The notes: generated by a model from the sequence alone, not told the origin. 64,000 nucleotides of DNA from Verrucomicrobiaceae bacterium (GCA_947458455.1 CANGYJ010000009.1:1-64000); one strand, 5' to 3'; positions 16,783-26,203 are shown, counted from the first letter of the stretch. A program made the numbers and translations.

Positions 16783-18249
16783 TTGAACTCCCACACTCAC
16801 GCCGCCCTCATTCTCATCGGTCATGGTTCGACCATGAACCCTGACTCCAGCGCCCCGACGCATCTCCACGCCGATGAAATCCGCCGTCGCGGCCTCTTCC
16901 GCGAGGTGGCCTGCTGTTTCTGGAAGGAGGAGCCAAACATGCGTGAGGTGTACGAGATGGTGGAGAGCGAGGTGATCTACATCGTGCCGAATTTCATCAG
17001 CGAGGGCTACTTCTGCCAGCAGGTGCTGCCACGCGAACTGCGCCTCGACGGGCCGGTGACGCATCGCGATGGCAAGACGTTCCACTACTGCGATCCGGTG
17101 GGCATCCATCCCAACATGACGCGACTGCTACTGCAACGCGCCGATGAGGTGGCTCCCGGCGTTCCTCGTGCTGAGACGAGCCTCATCATCGTGGGCCACG
17201 GCACGAACCTGAATGAGAACTCGACCAAGGCTATCCAAGACCAGGTGAAGCTCATCCGCGAGGGCGGCTACGGTTTTGCCGAGGTGGTGGATGCCTACAT
17301 GGAGGAGGCTCCGTTTGTGGCCGATTGGTCCAAGATGACCACTGCAGCGAATGTGGTCGTGGTGCCCTTTTTCATCGCGGACGGCCTTCACAGCTTCCAG
17401 GACATTCCGGTGCTGCTGGGCATGCGTGAGGAAACCGGGGCCGCTTTGAGCGAGATCGGTCTGTTTTATTCCAATCCGCACCACCTGCATGGCCGGAACC
17501 TTTACTACAGCGGAGCGATCGGCACGGAGCCGCTGATGGCGGAGGTCATTTTGGACCAGGTGCATGATTTTGATGCCAAGCATGCGGTGACCGGTGGACG
17601 GTTGGCGCTGGGCTGTTTGAATCAAAAAATCTCCACTTGGCTCGATGAAGGTCGTGAGGTGATGGGTGAGGTACTTGTGAAAGTCAAAACAGAGGACAGA
17701 TACTCGCTGAGGCATGTTTTGGATCGTGATTGCAGCGATCTGGCACCACACGCGGGTGCCATCGCGGCGCGTGAGATTGCTCGCTGCGATGCAGCTGGCA
17801 AATTTCGTCCGCTGCACTCCGCGCCGACGATGAAGCGAGGCTGGGAACTGCATGTCGAAAGCCTCGAAGAGCTGCGGCTGGCGCTCGATTTCTTCTACCC
17901 GGCTGCGGTCGGATGCGCCTCTGCCCATGAAGCGGGCAGCTTGGCCTCCACACCGCTGCGTGAGCTGCTCGGACGCCAGACGGGCATGTATCGCTTCACG
18001 AATACGATCTCCGATGAGCAGGCTTTTGAGATGGTGAAGAAGACCTGCGCGGCCAAAAACTGCCAGCGCCGCATTCTCTGGCCGCTGACACCTGAGCAGC
18101 CCTTCCCGGAGGACGAATCGAAGGCGCAGGCAGGAGCCATTCCGCTTCTCTGCATTGAAGCCTGCCCTCACATCGTCTCTGCGGCACGAAAGAGCGCGAA
18201 GGAGGCTTTTGAGGCGAAAGAAGCCCAAAGAAAAACGGGCAGTACCTGA
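16783..18249 (+). CDS. CbiX/DR2241-type chelatase-like protein with a C-terminal Fe-S domain
   Basis: 488 residues from a TTG codon, the only start near the conserved beginning. Two CbiX-like halves are visible: ILIGHGSTMNP near the N-terminus and LIIVGHGTNLNENS near 130-145, with active-site His residues as in sirohydrochlorin chelatases. A helical region follows, and the end carries cysteines KTCAAKNC and CIEACPHIV that fit the DR2241 4Fe-4S domain. It likely inserts metal into a tetrapyrrole (siroheme or cobalamin); the exact substrate is unknown. The stop lies in a terminator hairpin. Confidence 0.8.
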   Translation: MNSHTHAALILIGHGSTMNPDSSAPTHLHADEIRRRGLFREVACCFWKEEPNMREVYEMVESEVIYIVPNFISEGYFCQQVLPRELRLDGPVTHRDGKTFHYCDPVGIHPNMTRLLLQRADEVAPGVPRAETSLIIVGHGTNLNENSTKAIQDQVKLIREGGYGFAEVVDAYMEEAPFVADWSKMTTAANVVVVPFFIADGLHSFQDIPVLLGMREETGAALSEIGLFYSNPHHLHGRNLYYSGAIGTEPLMAEVILDQVHDFDAKHAVTGGRLALGCLNQKISTWLDEGREVMGEVLVKVKTEDRYSLRHVLDRDCSDLAPHAGAIAAREIARCDAAGKFRPLHSAPTMKRGWELHVESLEELRLALDFFYPAAVGCASAHEAGSLASTPLRELLGRQTGMYRFTNTISDEQAFEMVKKTCAAKNCQRRILWPLTPEQPFPEDESKAQAGAIPLLCIEACPHIVSAARKSAKEAFEAKEAQRKTGST

Positions 18250-18265
18250 TGGCACTGCCCGTTTT
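18232..18265. terminator. Bidirectional intrinsic terminator
   Basis: A 12-bp stem, AAAACGGGCAGT at 18232-18243 and ACTGCCCGTTTT at 18254-18265, with a 10-base loop. It separates the convergent CbiX-like and BcsS-like genes. On the minus strand the stem is followed by a T-run (CCCGTTTTTC), so it should stop the bcsS transcript; the plus-strand T-run is shorter. Confidence 0.8.
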
Positions 18266-18294
18266 CAAATACCAGGGAACTTGGTGAAGCTGAA

Positions 18295-19038
18295 TTAGAA
18301 GTTCACGGAGAACTCAACCGAGCCATACATCGAGGTGCCGGCTCCGCCATTGCTGCTGCCGAAGTCAGCGTAGCCAGCAGCGAGGGTCAGATTGGACATG
18401 AGGCTGGTCTGGAAGGTGAGGAAACCACCAAGGCGGCGCTCGTCGAACTGGGCGTCGTTGAGGTAGATGAACTCAGGGCCAAAGCGAAGCTTTTCGCAGC
18501 AGTTGTAGCCGACGCGTGTGCGGGTCCAGACGGCATTTTCAATGCTGCTGATCTGGCCGATGGCCATGATGGTGAAAGCACCCACCGTGCCGTAGGCGTC
18601 GAGGACGACGCGGGCACCGAAATCCGTGCCGACGTTGTTCGCAGGGTCGATGGCAGTGAGGTTACGGTCACGAAGATGAGCGCCGACGTAGGCACCGAGC
18701 ACCCACTGGCCGACGGGGAGACGGTAGCCGAGGCCGAGATCGGCATCAAAAAGCTGGCCGGTAACGTGGGGAGCACCAGGAATGGTGTCGTAGTTGTAGG
18801 AGCCAAATCCGGTGAAGGCACGAAGAAAGAGACCGCCGTCGCCCATGTTGCCATTGAGGTCATGCATGAGGCCGCCGCTGAGGTAATAGGAGTCCTGGCG
18901 GAAGTCGTAACCTGCGAAAACAGTATTGGCGTAAACCCCGGTGGGAGCAGGAAGCGTGCAGGTGGCACAGGGAGCGGTGCCAGCAAAAGCATTGCCAGCT
19001 AGGACGAGCGAAAGGAGGAGGTAGGTGAGTTTGATCAT
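18295..19038 (-). CDS. bcsS: BcsS-like outer-membrane beta-barrel protein
   Basis: 247 residues with a signal peptide (MIKLTYLLLSLVLAGNAFAG) and a C-terminal Phe (SVEFSVNF) typical of outer-membrane barrels. The order of conserved segments (TVFAGYDFRQDSYYLSGGL, FLRAFTGFGSYNYD, DLGLGYRL, VLGAYVGAHLRD, WTRTRVGYN, FGPEFIYLNDAQFDERRLGGFL) matches the cellulose biosynthesis BcsS family. It lies 41 bases downstream of the cellulose-synthase-like gene, supporting a role in export or assembly of that polymer. The barrel function is inferred. Confidence 0.75.
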   Translation of the reverse strand: MIKLTYLLLSLVLAGNAFAGTAPCATCTLPAPTGVYANTVFAGYDFRQDSYYLSGGLMHDLNGNMGDGGLFLRAFTGFGSYNYDTIPGAPHVTGQLFDADLGLGYRLPVGQWVLGAYVGAHLRDRNLTAIDPANNVGTDFGARVVLDAYGTVGAFTIMAIGQISSIENAVWTRTRVGYNCCEKLRFGPEFIYLNDAQFDERRLGGFLTFQTSLMSNLTLAAGYADFGSSNGGAGTSMYGSVEFSVNF

Positions 19039-19079
19039 TTGGTTTGGGTTAGGTTGAAGAGAGTGCTGACCCTAAGGAG

Positions 19080-21185
19080 TTACGCGGATTGGGCAAACTT
19101 CATTTTATAAAAGTGAACCCAGGTATCGTTGAGCCCTCGTGGCACCGGGCGATGAGGCCGAATGCCTTCCATAATGACCCGCCTTGTCCGTCCCTCGGCG
19201 GTTTCGATCTCGATCACTTCTCCGATCGAAAAACCTCCCGCCAGCATGATGCGATCGTTTTCATGCCCCTCGGGCGCAGGCAGCCACAGTCCCCAAAACT
19301 GCCCCTGGACGATGCAGGGCTGCCATTCGCCGCCGAGGCCCTTTTCCTGCGTGGCATGCATGTGGCGGGAGAGGCGCACCATGCGATGCCAATCCACCGA
19401 ATAGAGACTACGGCGCAGCAGATCGAACGAAGAGGCGTCTAGGCACTCCATTTCCATGATTTCGCCAGTGGCGTCTTTGACCACTACACTCACCCGGTGA
19501 CCGGGGATGAGGATGCGCAGCCGCTGCCCTGCCTCGGGCCGCTTTTTCCACACCACCTCGGCCTGAATGGTGGAAAGACGCCGTGTATGGCCCAACCAAG
19601 CGCCGCTTTCGTCCAAAATGGGCAATTCAGCCTCAAAGAGGTATTCCCGATGCGTGCGCCTCGTGAGCCGGATGCTATCACTGATCCATCTCCAGGAGCG
19701 CCAGCAGTTTAGCAGCACCCAAAAAGCCGCCAGAGCCAACATCGCCGGGCCTCCCACCATCGGATCATGCATCCCCCACAAGCCCAAAAGCCTCAGGACG
19801 CAAAAGAGGATCGCCACGCCACTCAGCACCAGCAGAACGACGTGCATGGAAAGCCGCGCCCAGGAGACCCGCCCCAGCACATTCTTGAGCGAGGTCTGCC
19901 AAGCCATTTTTTTTCCGAGTAAGCCGCGTGTGCATTCGAGCTGGAGAAATAGCCTGCCCATCGAAAACACCTGCCCGGGTAGGAAACGCAGGAAACCGCC
20001 CGTGGCCGAAGTCACCGCCGCGATCAGCAGCGCTGGGTAACAAACAAAAATGACCATGTTCATCAAGCCTGGCTCAAAGGGCGTGACGACAAAGATCATG
20101 CTGATGACTGGCACACACAGGTAAATGAGCTGCATCCAGCCACCCAGCATATCCGCCATCATGGCCAGGTAGCCCGCCCGCTGCCGCCAAGACAGCCCAC
20201 GGCACCAGAGCAGCTTTTCCAGCGCGAAACCCTGCATGTTCCCATAGGTCCAGCGGCGGCGTGTTTTATAAAATTCGCTCACATCCGCCACCGCCACCCC
20301 CCAGGCGGCAGGTTCATCCACCCACACCGTCTTCCAGCCCCGTTTATGAAAGAGCAAAGCACTGTGAAGATCCTCCGTGAGAGTCGCCTCAGGAAAACCG
20401 CCAATGTCATCCAACGCCGCACGGCTATACACACAGCCAGTGCCCACGCAGGAGGAGGAATCAAACTGGTCCCGGTGGCTCTGCACCACATCCATGAAGA
20501 AGAGCTGCTCATGCCACCGCCCGCCACCGGTGACCACATCGCGATAAACAAAGGCGTCTTCGTTGTAAAACATCTGCGGTGTCTGCGAAACGGCCACAGT
20601 GGGGTCTTTCAGATGGCCCACCAGCATGTCGAGAGATTCTCTTTTCGGGATGTGGTCTGCATCAAATACCGCCACCGCCTGCGCGGTGCTGAGTTTAAGT
20701 GCATGATTCAGATTTCCAGCCTTGGCCCCCTGATTCACAGGCCGCCGCACATAGCGAATGCCATATTTCTCCGCCAGCGCCTTGAGCTCGTCACGCTTCC
20801 CATCATCGAGCAGCCAAGTCTCATGCGGGTAATCAATCGAAACTGCCCCCTGCACGGTCAGCTCGATCATCTCCAGTGGCTCAGTGTAAACCGGTAGCAG
20901 CACATCCACCGTCGGGCGGAAATCGGCGGGCGGAGCCGGGCGCACCCGCACACTCCAAGACTGCCACACATAATACACCCCCAGGAGCGCCCCATGAATA
21001 TCCGCGAGCAGGAAGAGGGCGGAATAGGCCATGGCGTGCGGGTTGAGCACCGTCACCCGCCATGCCAAATAGCCCACCAGCAGGATAAAATAGGCCACCG
21101 CGCCGATTCGGCGGCGTCTCCGGCGGACTTCGAGATAATGGGCGACTTCTTCGGCGTGGCTGAACATGCAGCGCAGCGCATACAC
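19080..21185 (-). CDS. Cellulose-synthase-like family 2 glycosyltransferase (BcsA-type)
   Basis: 701 residues. Two N-terminal membrane helices, a GT2 domain with DDG at 127-129, DAD at 175-177 and TED at 270-272, then RRRW at 309-312, further helices (IYLCVPVISMIFVVTPF and following), and a C-terminal region resembling a degenerate PilZ domain (LFEAELPILDESGAWLGHT). The usual QxxRW acceptor-binding motif reads TRRRW: the Gln is Thr. No bcsB, bcsZ or bcsC is nearby; only the bcsS-like gene follows. It may make a beta-glucan other than cellulose. c-di-GMP control is uncertain. Confidence 0.85.
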   Translation of the reverse strand: MYALRCMFSHAEEVAHYLEVRRRRRRIGAVAYFILLVGYLAWRVTVLNPHAMAYSALFLLADIHGALLGVYYVWQSWSVRVRPAPPADFRPTVDVLLPVYTEPLEMIELTVQGAVSIDYPHETWLLDDGKRDELKALAEKYGIRYVRRPVNQGAKAGNLNHALKLSTAQAVAVFDADHIPKRESLDMLVGHLKDPTVAVSQTPQMFYNEDAFVYRDVVTGGGRWHEQLFFMDVVQSHRDQFDSSSCVGTGCVYSRAALDDIGGFPEATLTEDLHSALLFHKRGWKTVWVDEPAAWGVAVADVSEFYKTRRRWTYGNMQGFALEKLLWCRGLSWRQRAGYLAMMADMLGGWMQLIYLCVPVISMIFVVTPFEPGLMNMVIFVCYPALLIAAVTSATGGFLRFLPGQVFSMGRLFLQLECTRGLLGKKMAWQTSLKNVLGRVSWARLSMHVVLLVLSGVAILFCVLRLLGLWGMHDPMVGGPAMLALAAFWVLLNCWRSWRWISDSIRLTRRTHREYLFEAELPILDESGAWLGHTRRLSTIQAEVVWKKRPEAGQRLRILIPGHRVSVVVKDATGEIMEMECLDASSFDLLRRSLYSVDWHRMVRLSRHMHATQEKGLGGEWQPCIVQGQFWGLWLPAPEGHENDRIMLAGGFSIGEVIEIETAEGRTRRVIMEGIRPHRPVPRGLNDTWVHFYKMKFAQSA

Positions 21186-21257
21186 GAGGAGGATCTCCTG
21201 CGCATCTCCGGCTTCATCTCTCCCCTCAAGATGGAGGTTCCAGGCGAGTATGAGAGC

Positions 21258-21293
21258 AAAAAAAAGGCGCGGAGATCACTCCGCGCCTTTTTT
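21258..21293 (-). terminator. Intrinsic terminator downstream of the DUF1501 gene
   Basis: A perfect 9-bp GC-rich stem (GGCGCGGAG 21266-21274 / CTCCGCGCC 21279-21287, loop ATCA) with A/T runs on both sides, giving a long U-tract when transcribed from the minus strand. It ends the DUF1549-DUF1501 unit. A similar hairpin lies at 25228-25257. Confidence 0.85.
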
Positions 21294-21308
21294 GAGAGGT
21301 AGCTCCGA

Positions 21309-22613
21309 TCAGGCAAAGACGCTGGTGAGCGGCTGGCCTTTGTCCGCAATGGTGAAGGGGCGCTTGCTGGGGCTGTAGATGACCTGATCGAGTGGCAGAC
21401 CGAGGGCGAAGGCGATGGTGGCGTTCATGTCCTGAATCTTGATCTTGTCCTCAATGACCTCGCGGCCTTCCTTATCCGTTTTGCCATAGACGAAGCCGCC
21501 TTTGACGCCACCGCCGAACATGACGGCGGAGAAGGCTTTCGGATAGTGATCGCGGCCAACGTTTTGATTGATGTCTGGCGTGCGGCCGAACTCGGTGGTG
21601 ACGACGACGAGGGTGTCCTGGAGCATGCCGCGGAGGTGAAGGTCGTTGAGGAGGGCGGAGAGGCCCTTATCGAGCGTCTCGCAGCGCTCGGGGACGGCGA
21701 CGAAGTTGGCGTTGTGCGTGTCCCAGCCACCGAGGGAGACCTCGACGAAGCGCACGCCACGCTCGACGAGACGGCGAGCGAGGAGGCAACCTTGGCCGAA
21801 GGCTTCTTTACCGTAAGCGGCGCGGACATCGGGGGCCTCGTCAGCGAGATCGAAGGCTTTGAGGTCTTCGGATTTCATCATGGTCATGGCATCGTCATAC
21901 ATGTCGGCGTAGGCCTTGACGTTGCGATGCGGGAAGGTGGCGCGGAAGTCCTTGTCGAGCTCGTCGGCAAGAGTCATGCGCGCCTGCAACTTCTCCGGCT
22001 GGCTGTTTTTGATGTTCTTGAGGCCGTTTTCGGGATTGGAAACGAAAAGAGGTGCCTGCGCGGCGGGGAAGAAGCCGGCACCTGGATGACGGCTGTCATT
22101 GCCGACGAAGACGAAGTTCGGGAGGGTGCTGTTGCCTCCGCCCTGGAACACATTCAGCCAAGCTCCCATGGCAGGATGGCGGATGGTGCCGCGCAGCTCG
22201 TAGCTGGTGTGCATCATGTAATTCCCCTGCTCGTGGGCACCCTGGGTGGAGGTGAGCGAGTTGAGGATGGTGCCGTGATGCATGTGCTTCGCGGTGTTGG
22301 GCAGGTACTCGGAGATGCGGACGCCATCGGCGCTGGTCTTGATCGGCTTGGTGGGGCCAGCGGTCTCGACACCTTCCTTCACGTCCCAGGTATCCATGTG
22401 AGACTGGCCGCCGCTCATGTACAAATAGATGACGTTCTTCGCGGTGGCGGCTTGGCGGAGCTTCGAGGAGCCTTCAAAGGCGGCGAAGGACTTGCTGGCG
22501 AGCGAGTTTCCGAGAAGGCCGACGCCGAGGAGCGACGAGGCGGTTTTCGCGGCGAAGTCACGGCGACTGATTTCGCCGGAGCGGAGGAGTTTGGAGGCGA
22601 GGTCGTGTTTCAT
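21309..22613 (-). CDS. DUF1501 protein with twin-arginine-type signal
   Basis: 434 residues from the ATG at 22613. A twin-arginine-like export signal, ISRRDFAAKTASSLLGVGLLG, begins near residue 14. The body is typical DUF1501, a sulfatase/alkaline-phosphatase-like fold common in Planctomycetes and Verrucomicrobia: LYMSGGQSHMDTWDVK, LTSTQGAHEQGNYMMHTSYE, VGNDSRHPGAGF, FVEVSLGGWDTHNANF, VVVTTEFGRTPDINQNVGRDHYPKAFS. It is co-transcribed with the upstream DUF1549/1553 gene. The enzymatic activity of the family is not established. Confidence 0.92.
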   Translation of the reverse strand: MKHDLASKLLRSGEISRRDFAAKTASSLLGVGLLGNSLASKSFAAFEGSSKLRQAATAKNVIYLYMSGGQSHMDTWDVKEGVETAGPTKPIKTSADGVRISEYLPNTAKHMHHGTILNSLTSTQGAHEQGNYMMHTSYELRGTIRHPAMGAWLNVFQGGGNSTLPNFVFVGNDSRHPGAGFFPAAQAPLFVSNPENGLKNIKNSQPEKLQARMTLADELDKDFRATFPHRNVKAYADMYDDAMTMMKSEDLKAFDLADEAPDVRAAYGKEAFGQGCLLARRLVERGVRFVEVSLGGWDTHNANFVAVPERCETLDKGLSALLNDLHLRGMLQDTLVVVTTEFGRTPDINQNVGRDHYPKAFSAVMFGGGVKGGFVYGKTDKEGREVIEDKIKIQDMNATIAFALGLPLDQVIYSPSKRPFTIADKGQPLTSVFA

Positions 22614-22671
22614 AACGGTGTGTTGTTGTTCGTTGTCTTGTTGGAGAAATGCGGAGCGTGAGGAGCGGCAG

Positions 22672-25149
22672 TTACTGGATGAAGATGAACTGCTGGGTGT
22701 TGAGGAGGGAGAAAACGAGGTCCTGCATGTCGGTGAGACCGTTGTCCTGAGCTTTGAGCCAAGCGGCTTTTTCATTCGCGCTGGGTTTGCGGGAGAGGAT
22801 GGTCATGTAGGCGGCATCGACCTTGTCGTCGGGATACTGGGCCTTGCGAACGGTGAGCATGAGCTGGCTGAAGCTATCGAGGAGCTGCGGAAGGAGGCTT
22901 CCGTTCATCATCGCGAGTGCCTGGGGCACGCTGGCTTCGTTGTTGGCATTCTCGATGGTCTCACGGTCGCTCTGACCGAATTCGCGGAGGTAGTGACCAC
23001 GCTGGGCGGGGCTTTCCAGCTCGGCGGCGCGAACCGTGTCACGGCTCATGCGTTCACGGGTAGAGACGTATTTTTTGCGTTCCTTGGGCTCGGTGATGCC
23101 GAAGTAATCAGCCTCTTCTTCGTAGGCGGCGCGGAGTTTGGCATTCATGGCCTCCTTTTCTTCCTTGGTGAACTCTTTGCGGTCGTAACCGGGGATGATG
23201 ACCTTCTCCGTGCGGACGCCATTGGACATCATCATCATGGAATCACCTGCCATCATGGCTGGTGCTGCCTCAGTGCCGCCTTTGGTGGTGAGGGCGACGG
23301 TTTGGTAGGGCTTGCCGGTGACTTTTTCGAAGAGCTTCTTCTGGCCAGTGGTGATGACCTCCGCGTAGGTGACCTTGCGGCCTTCGTTTTGAATGCGGTT
23401 CACCTCGCTGCGGATGGCGTCGGATTTGGCTTTGAGTTCTTTGGCCTTGGCAAAGGCGGCCTCCTGCTCGGGGCCGGGTTTCATGGCCTCCGCTTTCTCC
23501 TGAGCATCGCGGGAGGCAGTGCGGGCTTCGGCGTAAAGCTTCTGCTGACCTTCGGTGCGTGCGCGGTTCATGCCGTAGATGGTCGCGGCCTTTTTGAGGC
23601 CTTCGAGAGCTTCCTCGGGAGAGAGCGAATCGACGCTGTCGGCGATTTTTTTGGCCTGAAGGATGCGCTGCTCCATGGCATCACGGTTGGCCTGATTGAT
23701 CATGTCCGGGCTGGGATTGATGAGGGTGACAAAGCTGTCCCACATCTGCTCGGCCGTCATGCGGCGGAGGAGAGGACCGGTAAAGTGATAGGTGATGCCG
23801 GCGGCGTATTCTTGGCGGGTGACCTGCGCTTGGTAGGCCTTGGTATTGTAAAGCACCCGAAGAACGGCCTTCATGTCATAGTTGAGGTCGATGACGAGCT
23901 TTTCAAGATGCTTTTCCAGCTCGGGAATCATCGGGACCGTCATGTCCATGAGCTCGTCGAGCGGCTCAATGAGGGCGAGGCCGAAGACACGCTTCCAAAG
24001 ACGGTTCGCGATGACGGTGGTGAAGCGCGGGTTCTCAGGGCTGGTCATCCAGCGGGCGTAGGCCTGCAGCGGCGTCTCGCCGGGCTGGCAGACGCAGTCA
24101 TGGCCCATCATGGTGCCAGCACTGACGACGGACTTAGGCTTCGCATCGCTGTATTGGTAATCATGCGGGAGGGTGAGCTTCGCATCGCGGGTGCTGACGC
24201 TGGTGTAGCGCATGGTATCACGCACATCGTTCATGGCTTCCTGGTAGCCGCGCTGCTCTTTGCGGAGCTTGTCCTGCACATCACGGCGCTTCTGCAAAAC
24301 GACCTTCATTTCGGCGTCATACTGCTTGTAGGCAGCGGCGTAGGTCTTCTCAGCGGCGGCACGCTCTTCCTTGGTCATCTTGCCGCTGATTTTCGGGCGC
24401 TGCGGGCGCTGAGGCTCCTTCACGGCAGCACGGGCGGCATCTTCCTGCTCGCGAAGAAGGTCACGCACATCTCCCATGATGCCGCCATTGTAGTCCTGGG
24501 TCTGTACACCGTAGGTGAAGGCGGCCATTTTGAAGAACTGCATCTGGGACCATTTATCGAAGGGATGGTTGTGGCACTGGGCACACTCGATGCGGGTGCC
24601 GAGAAAGATGCGTGTGGTGTTCGCCATGTTATCGAGCGGCATGCCGCGATCCCGCATGTAGTAGCCGATGGCACCGTCTTCCCAGGCCTTGCCCTGCGCG
24701 GCGATCATCTCAGCGACGAACTTGTCGTAGGGCTTATTGTCACGAAGCGATTGCTTCACGAAGTTCGCATACGCCGCGCCAGTGATCGCCCCCGTTTGAT
24801 TGCCATTGCTGGTGAGGCGCAGCACATCGGCCCAGTAGTTGAAGAAGTGCTGCACATAGGCCTCGGAGCCGAGAAGCTTGTCGATGAGCTTCGCACGCTT
24901 GTCGGTAGCCTCGTCATTGAGGAATGAGTCGGCCTCGCGTGTGGTGGGGATGCGGCCAATGGTATCGAGGTAAATGCGGCGGACGAAGGTATTGTCGTCA
25001 GTGGCAGGGTTACCGGTCAGTTTGTGCTTCTGCCAATCCGCCGCAAGAATGGAATCAATGGCAGCGGCGGCAGGCTGTACCTGCGGAGCTGCGAGGGCAG
25101 CCGAGGACAGGCATAGGAGGGCGAAAGTGGAGGCGAGAGGGCGCTTCAT
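22672..25149 (-). CDS. DUF1549/DUF1553 protein with CxxCH motif
   Basis: 825 residues with a signal peptide at 1-20. The DUF1549 domain has RRIYLDTIGRIPTTREAD, the NYWADVLRL segment and ECAQCHNHPFDKW at about 190, a possible heme c or metal site. A charged helical insertion (roughly residues 240-310, KTYAAAYKQYDAEMKVVLQKRR) precedes DUF1553 (YARWMTSPENPRFTTVIANRLWKRVFG). It is always paired with DUF1501 in this lineage; the two genes are 58 bases apart here. Function of the pair is unknown, but periplasmic polymer or substrate processing is a reasonable guess. Confidence 0.9.
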   Translation of the reverse strand: MKRPLASTFALLCLSSAALAAPQVQPAAAAIDSILAADWQKHKLTGNPATDDNTFVRRIYLDTIGRIPTTREADSFLNDEATDKRAKLIDKLLGSEAYVQHFFNYWADVLRLTSNGNQTGAITGAAYANFVKQSLRDNKPYDKFVAEMIAAQGKAWEDGAIGYYMRDRGMPLDNMANTTRIFLGTRIECAQCHNHPFDKWSQMQFFKMAAFTYGVQTQDYNGGIMGDVRDLLREQEDAARAAVKEPQRPQRPKISGKMTKEERAAAEKTYAAAYKQYDAEMKVVLQKRRDVQDKLRKEQRGYQEAMNDVRDTMRYTSVSTRDAKLTLPHDYQYSDAKPKSVVSAGTMMGHDCVCQPGETPLQAYARWMTSPENPRFTTVIANRLWKRVFGLALIEPLDELMDMTVPMIPELEKHLEKLVIDLNYDMKAVLRVLYNTKAYQAQVTRQEYAAGITYHFTGPLLRRMTAEQMWDSFVTLINPSPDMINQANRDAMEQRILQAKKIADSVDSLSPEEALEGLKKAATIYGMNRARTEGQQKLYAEARTASRDAQEKAEAMKPGPEQEAAFAKAKELKAKSDAIRSEVNRIQNEGRKVTYAEVITTGQKKLFEKVTGKPYQTVALTTKGGTEAAPAMMAGDSMMMMSNGVRTEKVIIPGYDRKEFTKEEKEAMNAKLRAAYEEEADYFGITEPKERKKYVSTRERMSRDTVRAAELESPAQRGHYLREFGQSDRETIENANNEASVPQALAMMNGSLLPQLLDSFSQLMLTVRKAQYPDDKVDAAYMTILSRKPSANEKAAWLKAQDNGLTDMQDLVFSLLNTQQFIFIQ

Positions 25150-25227
25150 GCTGCCATTTACGACAAAATCGAATCAATATATCACGAACCAGGTAAGAAC
25201 TCTGAATGAGCCAAGTCCTTCACCGCC

Positions 25228-25257
25228 AAAAAAAAGGCCGTGGATCACTCCACGGCC
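25228..25257 (-). terminator. Intrinsic terminator downstream of the PEP-CTERM gene
   Basis: A perfect 9-bp stem, GGCCGTGGA at 25236-25244 and TCCACGGCC at 25249-25257, with loop TCAC. It is preceded on the plus strand by eight A residues (25228-25235), giving a strong U-tract on the minus transcript. Confidence 0.85.
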
Positions 25258-25283
25258 TTCGTCACAAAATAGAATCACGGATA

Positions 25284-26015
25284 TTATCGGCGATGGCGAC
25301 GGCGCAGGAGCACCATCAGACCGGCCGCGCCGATTAGGAGCGCACCACCCGGTTCCGGGATCGGGGCGCAATCGCCGTTGAGAGTGACATTATCAAGGTA
25401 AAGCGTGCAGCCCCGGGAACCCCAGGCGTAGAGTTCGACGTGGTAGGTTTCACCATTTGCTGCCAGACCAGTCGGGAAAGCGGCGGAACCTTGGTGGAAA
25501 GAGAAATCGAGGTCGTTCCAGAGGCAGGTATTATTTATGGCGACCGCGCCGGAGGTGCGGTGCTGGATGGCTCCGCTGCAATCTTGCCAGAAAATCGATG
25601 CCTGGATCGAATTGACCGAGTTCACGCTCGGGCGCTTCCAGTCGAGGCTCAGACCGCTGATGGAGATGGCCTCGCCTGGGTTCACCAGCACATCAAAGGC
25701 CAGCGTGTTCATCTCCTGGCTCAGGTCGCTGCGCGCGAAGGAGTAGTCATAGGCCTTGTCCCAACCGGCGAAGCAGCGGAACTTTGAGCCATCTGGGCCG
25801 CCGCAGAAGTGCAGGCTTTGCGAGAGCGTGTTCAGCGACAAGTCGGTCGCCACGAGGCAAGGGGCGCAATAGCTGACCTCGTTCGGGTCGTTGAAGTTGG
25901 TCATGTTGTTGAAGTCGTAGAGCGCCAGAACGTTCTGGAAAGGATTGACGACCTGCGAGAAAGCCGACCCGGAGAGGGTGGCGACCGCAGCGAGGGCGAA
26001 GAGCAGCTTTTTCAT
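25284..26015 (-). CDS. PEP-CTERM sorting-domain protein
   Basis: 243 residues. An N-terminal signal peptide (MKKLLFALAAVATLSGSAFSQ) and a C-terminal sorting signal, IPEPGGALLIGAAGLMVLLRRRHRR: a PEP motif, a hydrophobic helix and a basic tail. The middle looks like a beta-sandwich (NTLAFDVLVNPGEAISISGLSLDWKR). Such proteins are cleaved by an exosortase and attached to the surface or extracellular matrix. No exosortase is in the window, so one must be elsewhere if the tag works. Confidence 0.88.
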   Translation of the reverse strand: MKKLLFALAAVATLSGSAFSQVVNPFQNVLALYDFNNMTNFNDPNEVSYCAPCLVATDLSLNTLSQSLHFCGGPDGSKFRCFAGWDKAYDYSFARSDLSQEMNTLAFDVLVNPGEAISISGLSLDWKRPSVNSVNSIQASIFWQDCSGAIQHRTSGAVAINNTCLWNDLDFSFHQGSAAFPTGLAANGETYHVELYAWGSRGCTLYLDNVTLNGDCAPIPEPGGALLIGAAGLMVLLRRRHRR

Positions 26016-26203
26016 GGGATTCGTGACGTTGAGTTTCGGTTTTGAGACCAGACGCGAGCCTGATATCAGCAGACAACATTTAGCGGCCAGTTGCGCCCGA
26101 ACAATCCCAAGTTTGCAAGAATTATCTCAGAGGCTTCTTGGTATTGAGAATATACTTTTATGGAAGGTCAGTTAGTCTAGAAAATACACTCCGCCCGGTT
26201 TCC

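Noticed and set aside
22429-24927. 832-residue frame antisense to the DUF1549/1553 gene
   Set aside because: No domain and typical shadow composition; the minus-strand gene has a signal peptide, CxxCH and known domains.
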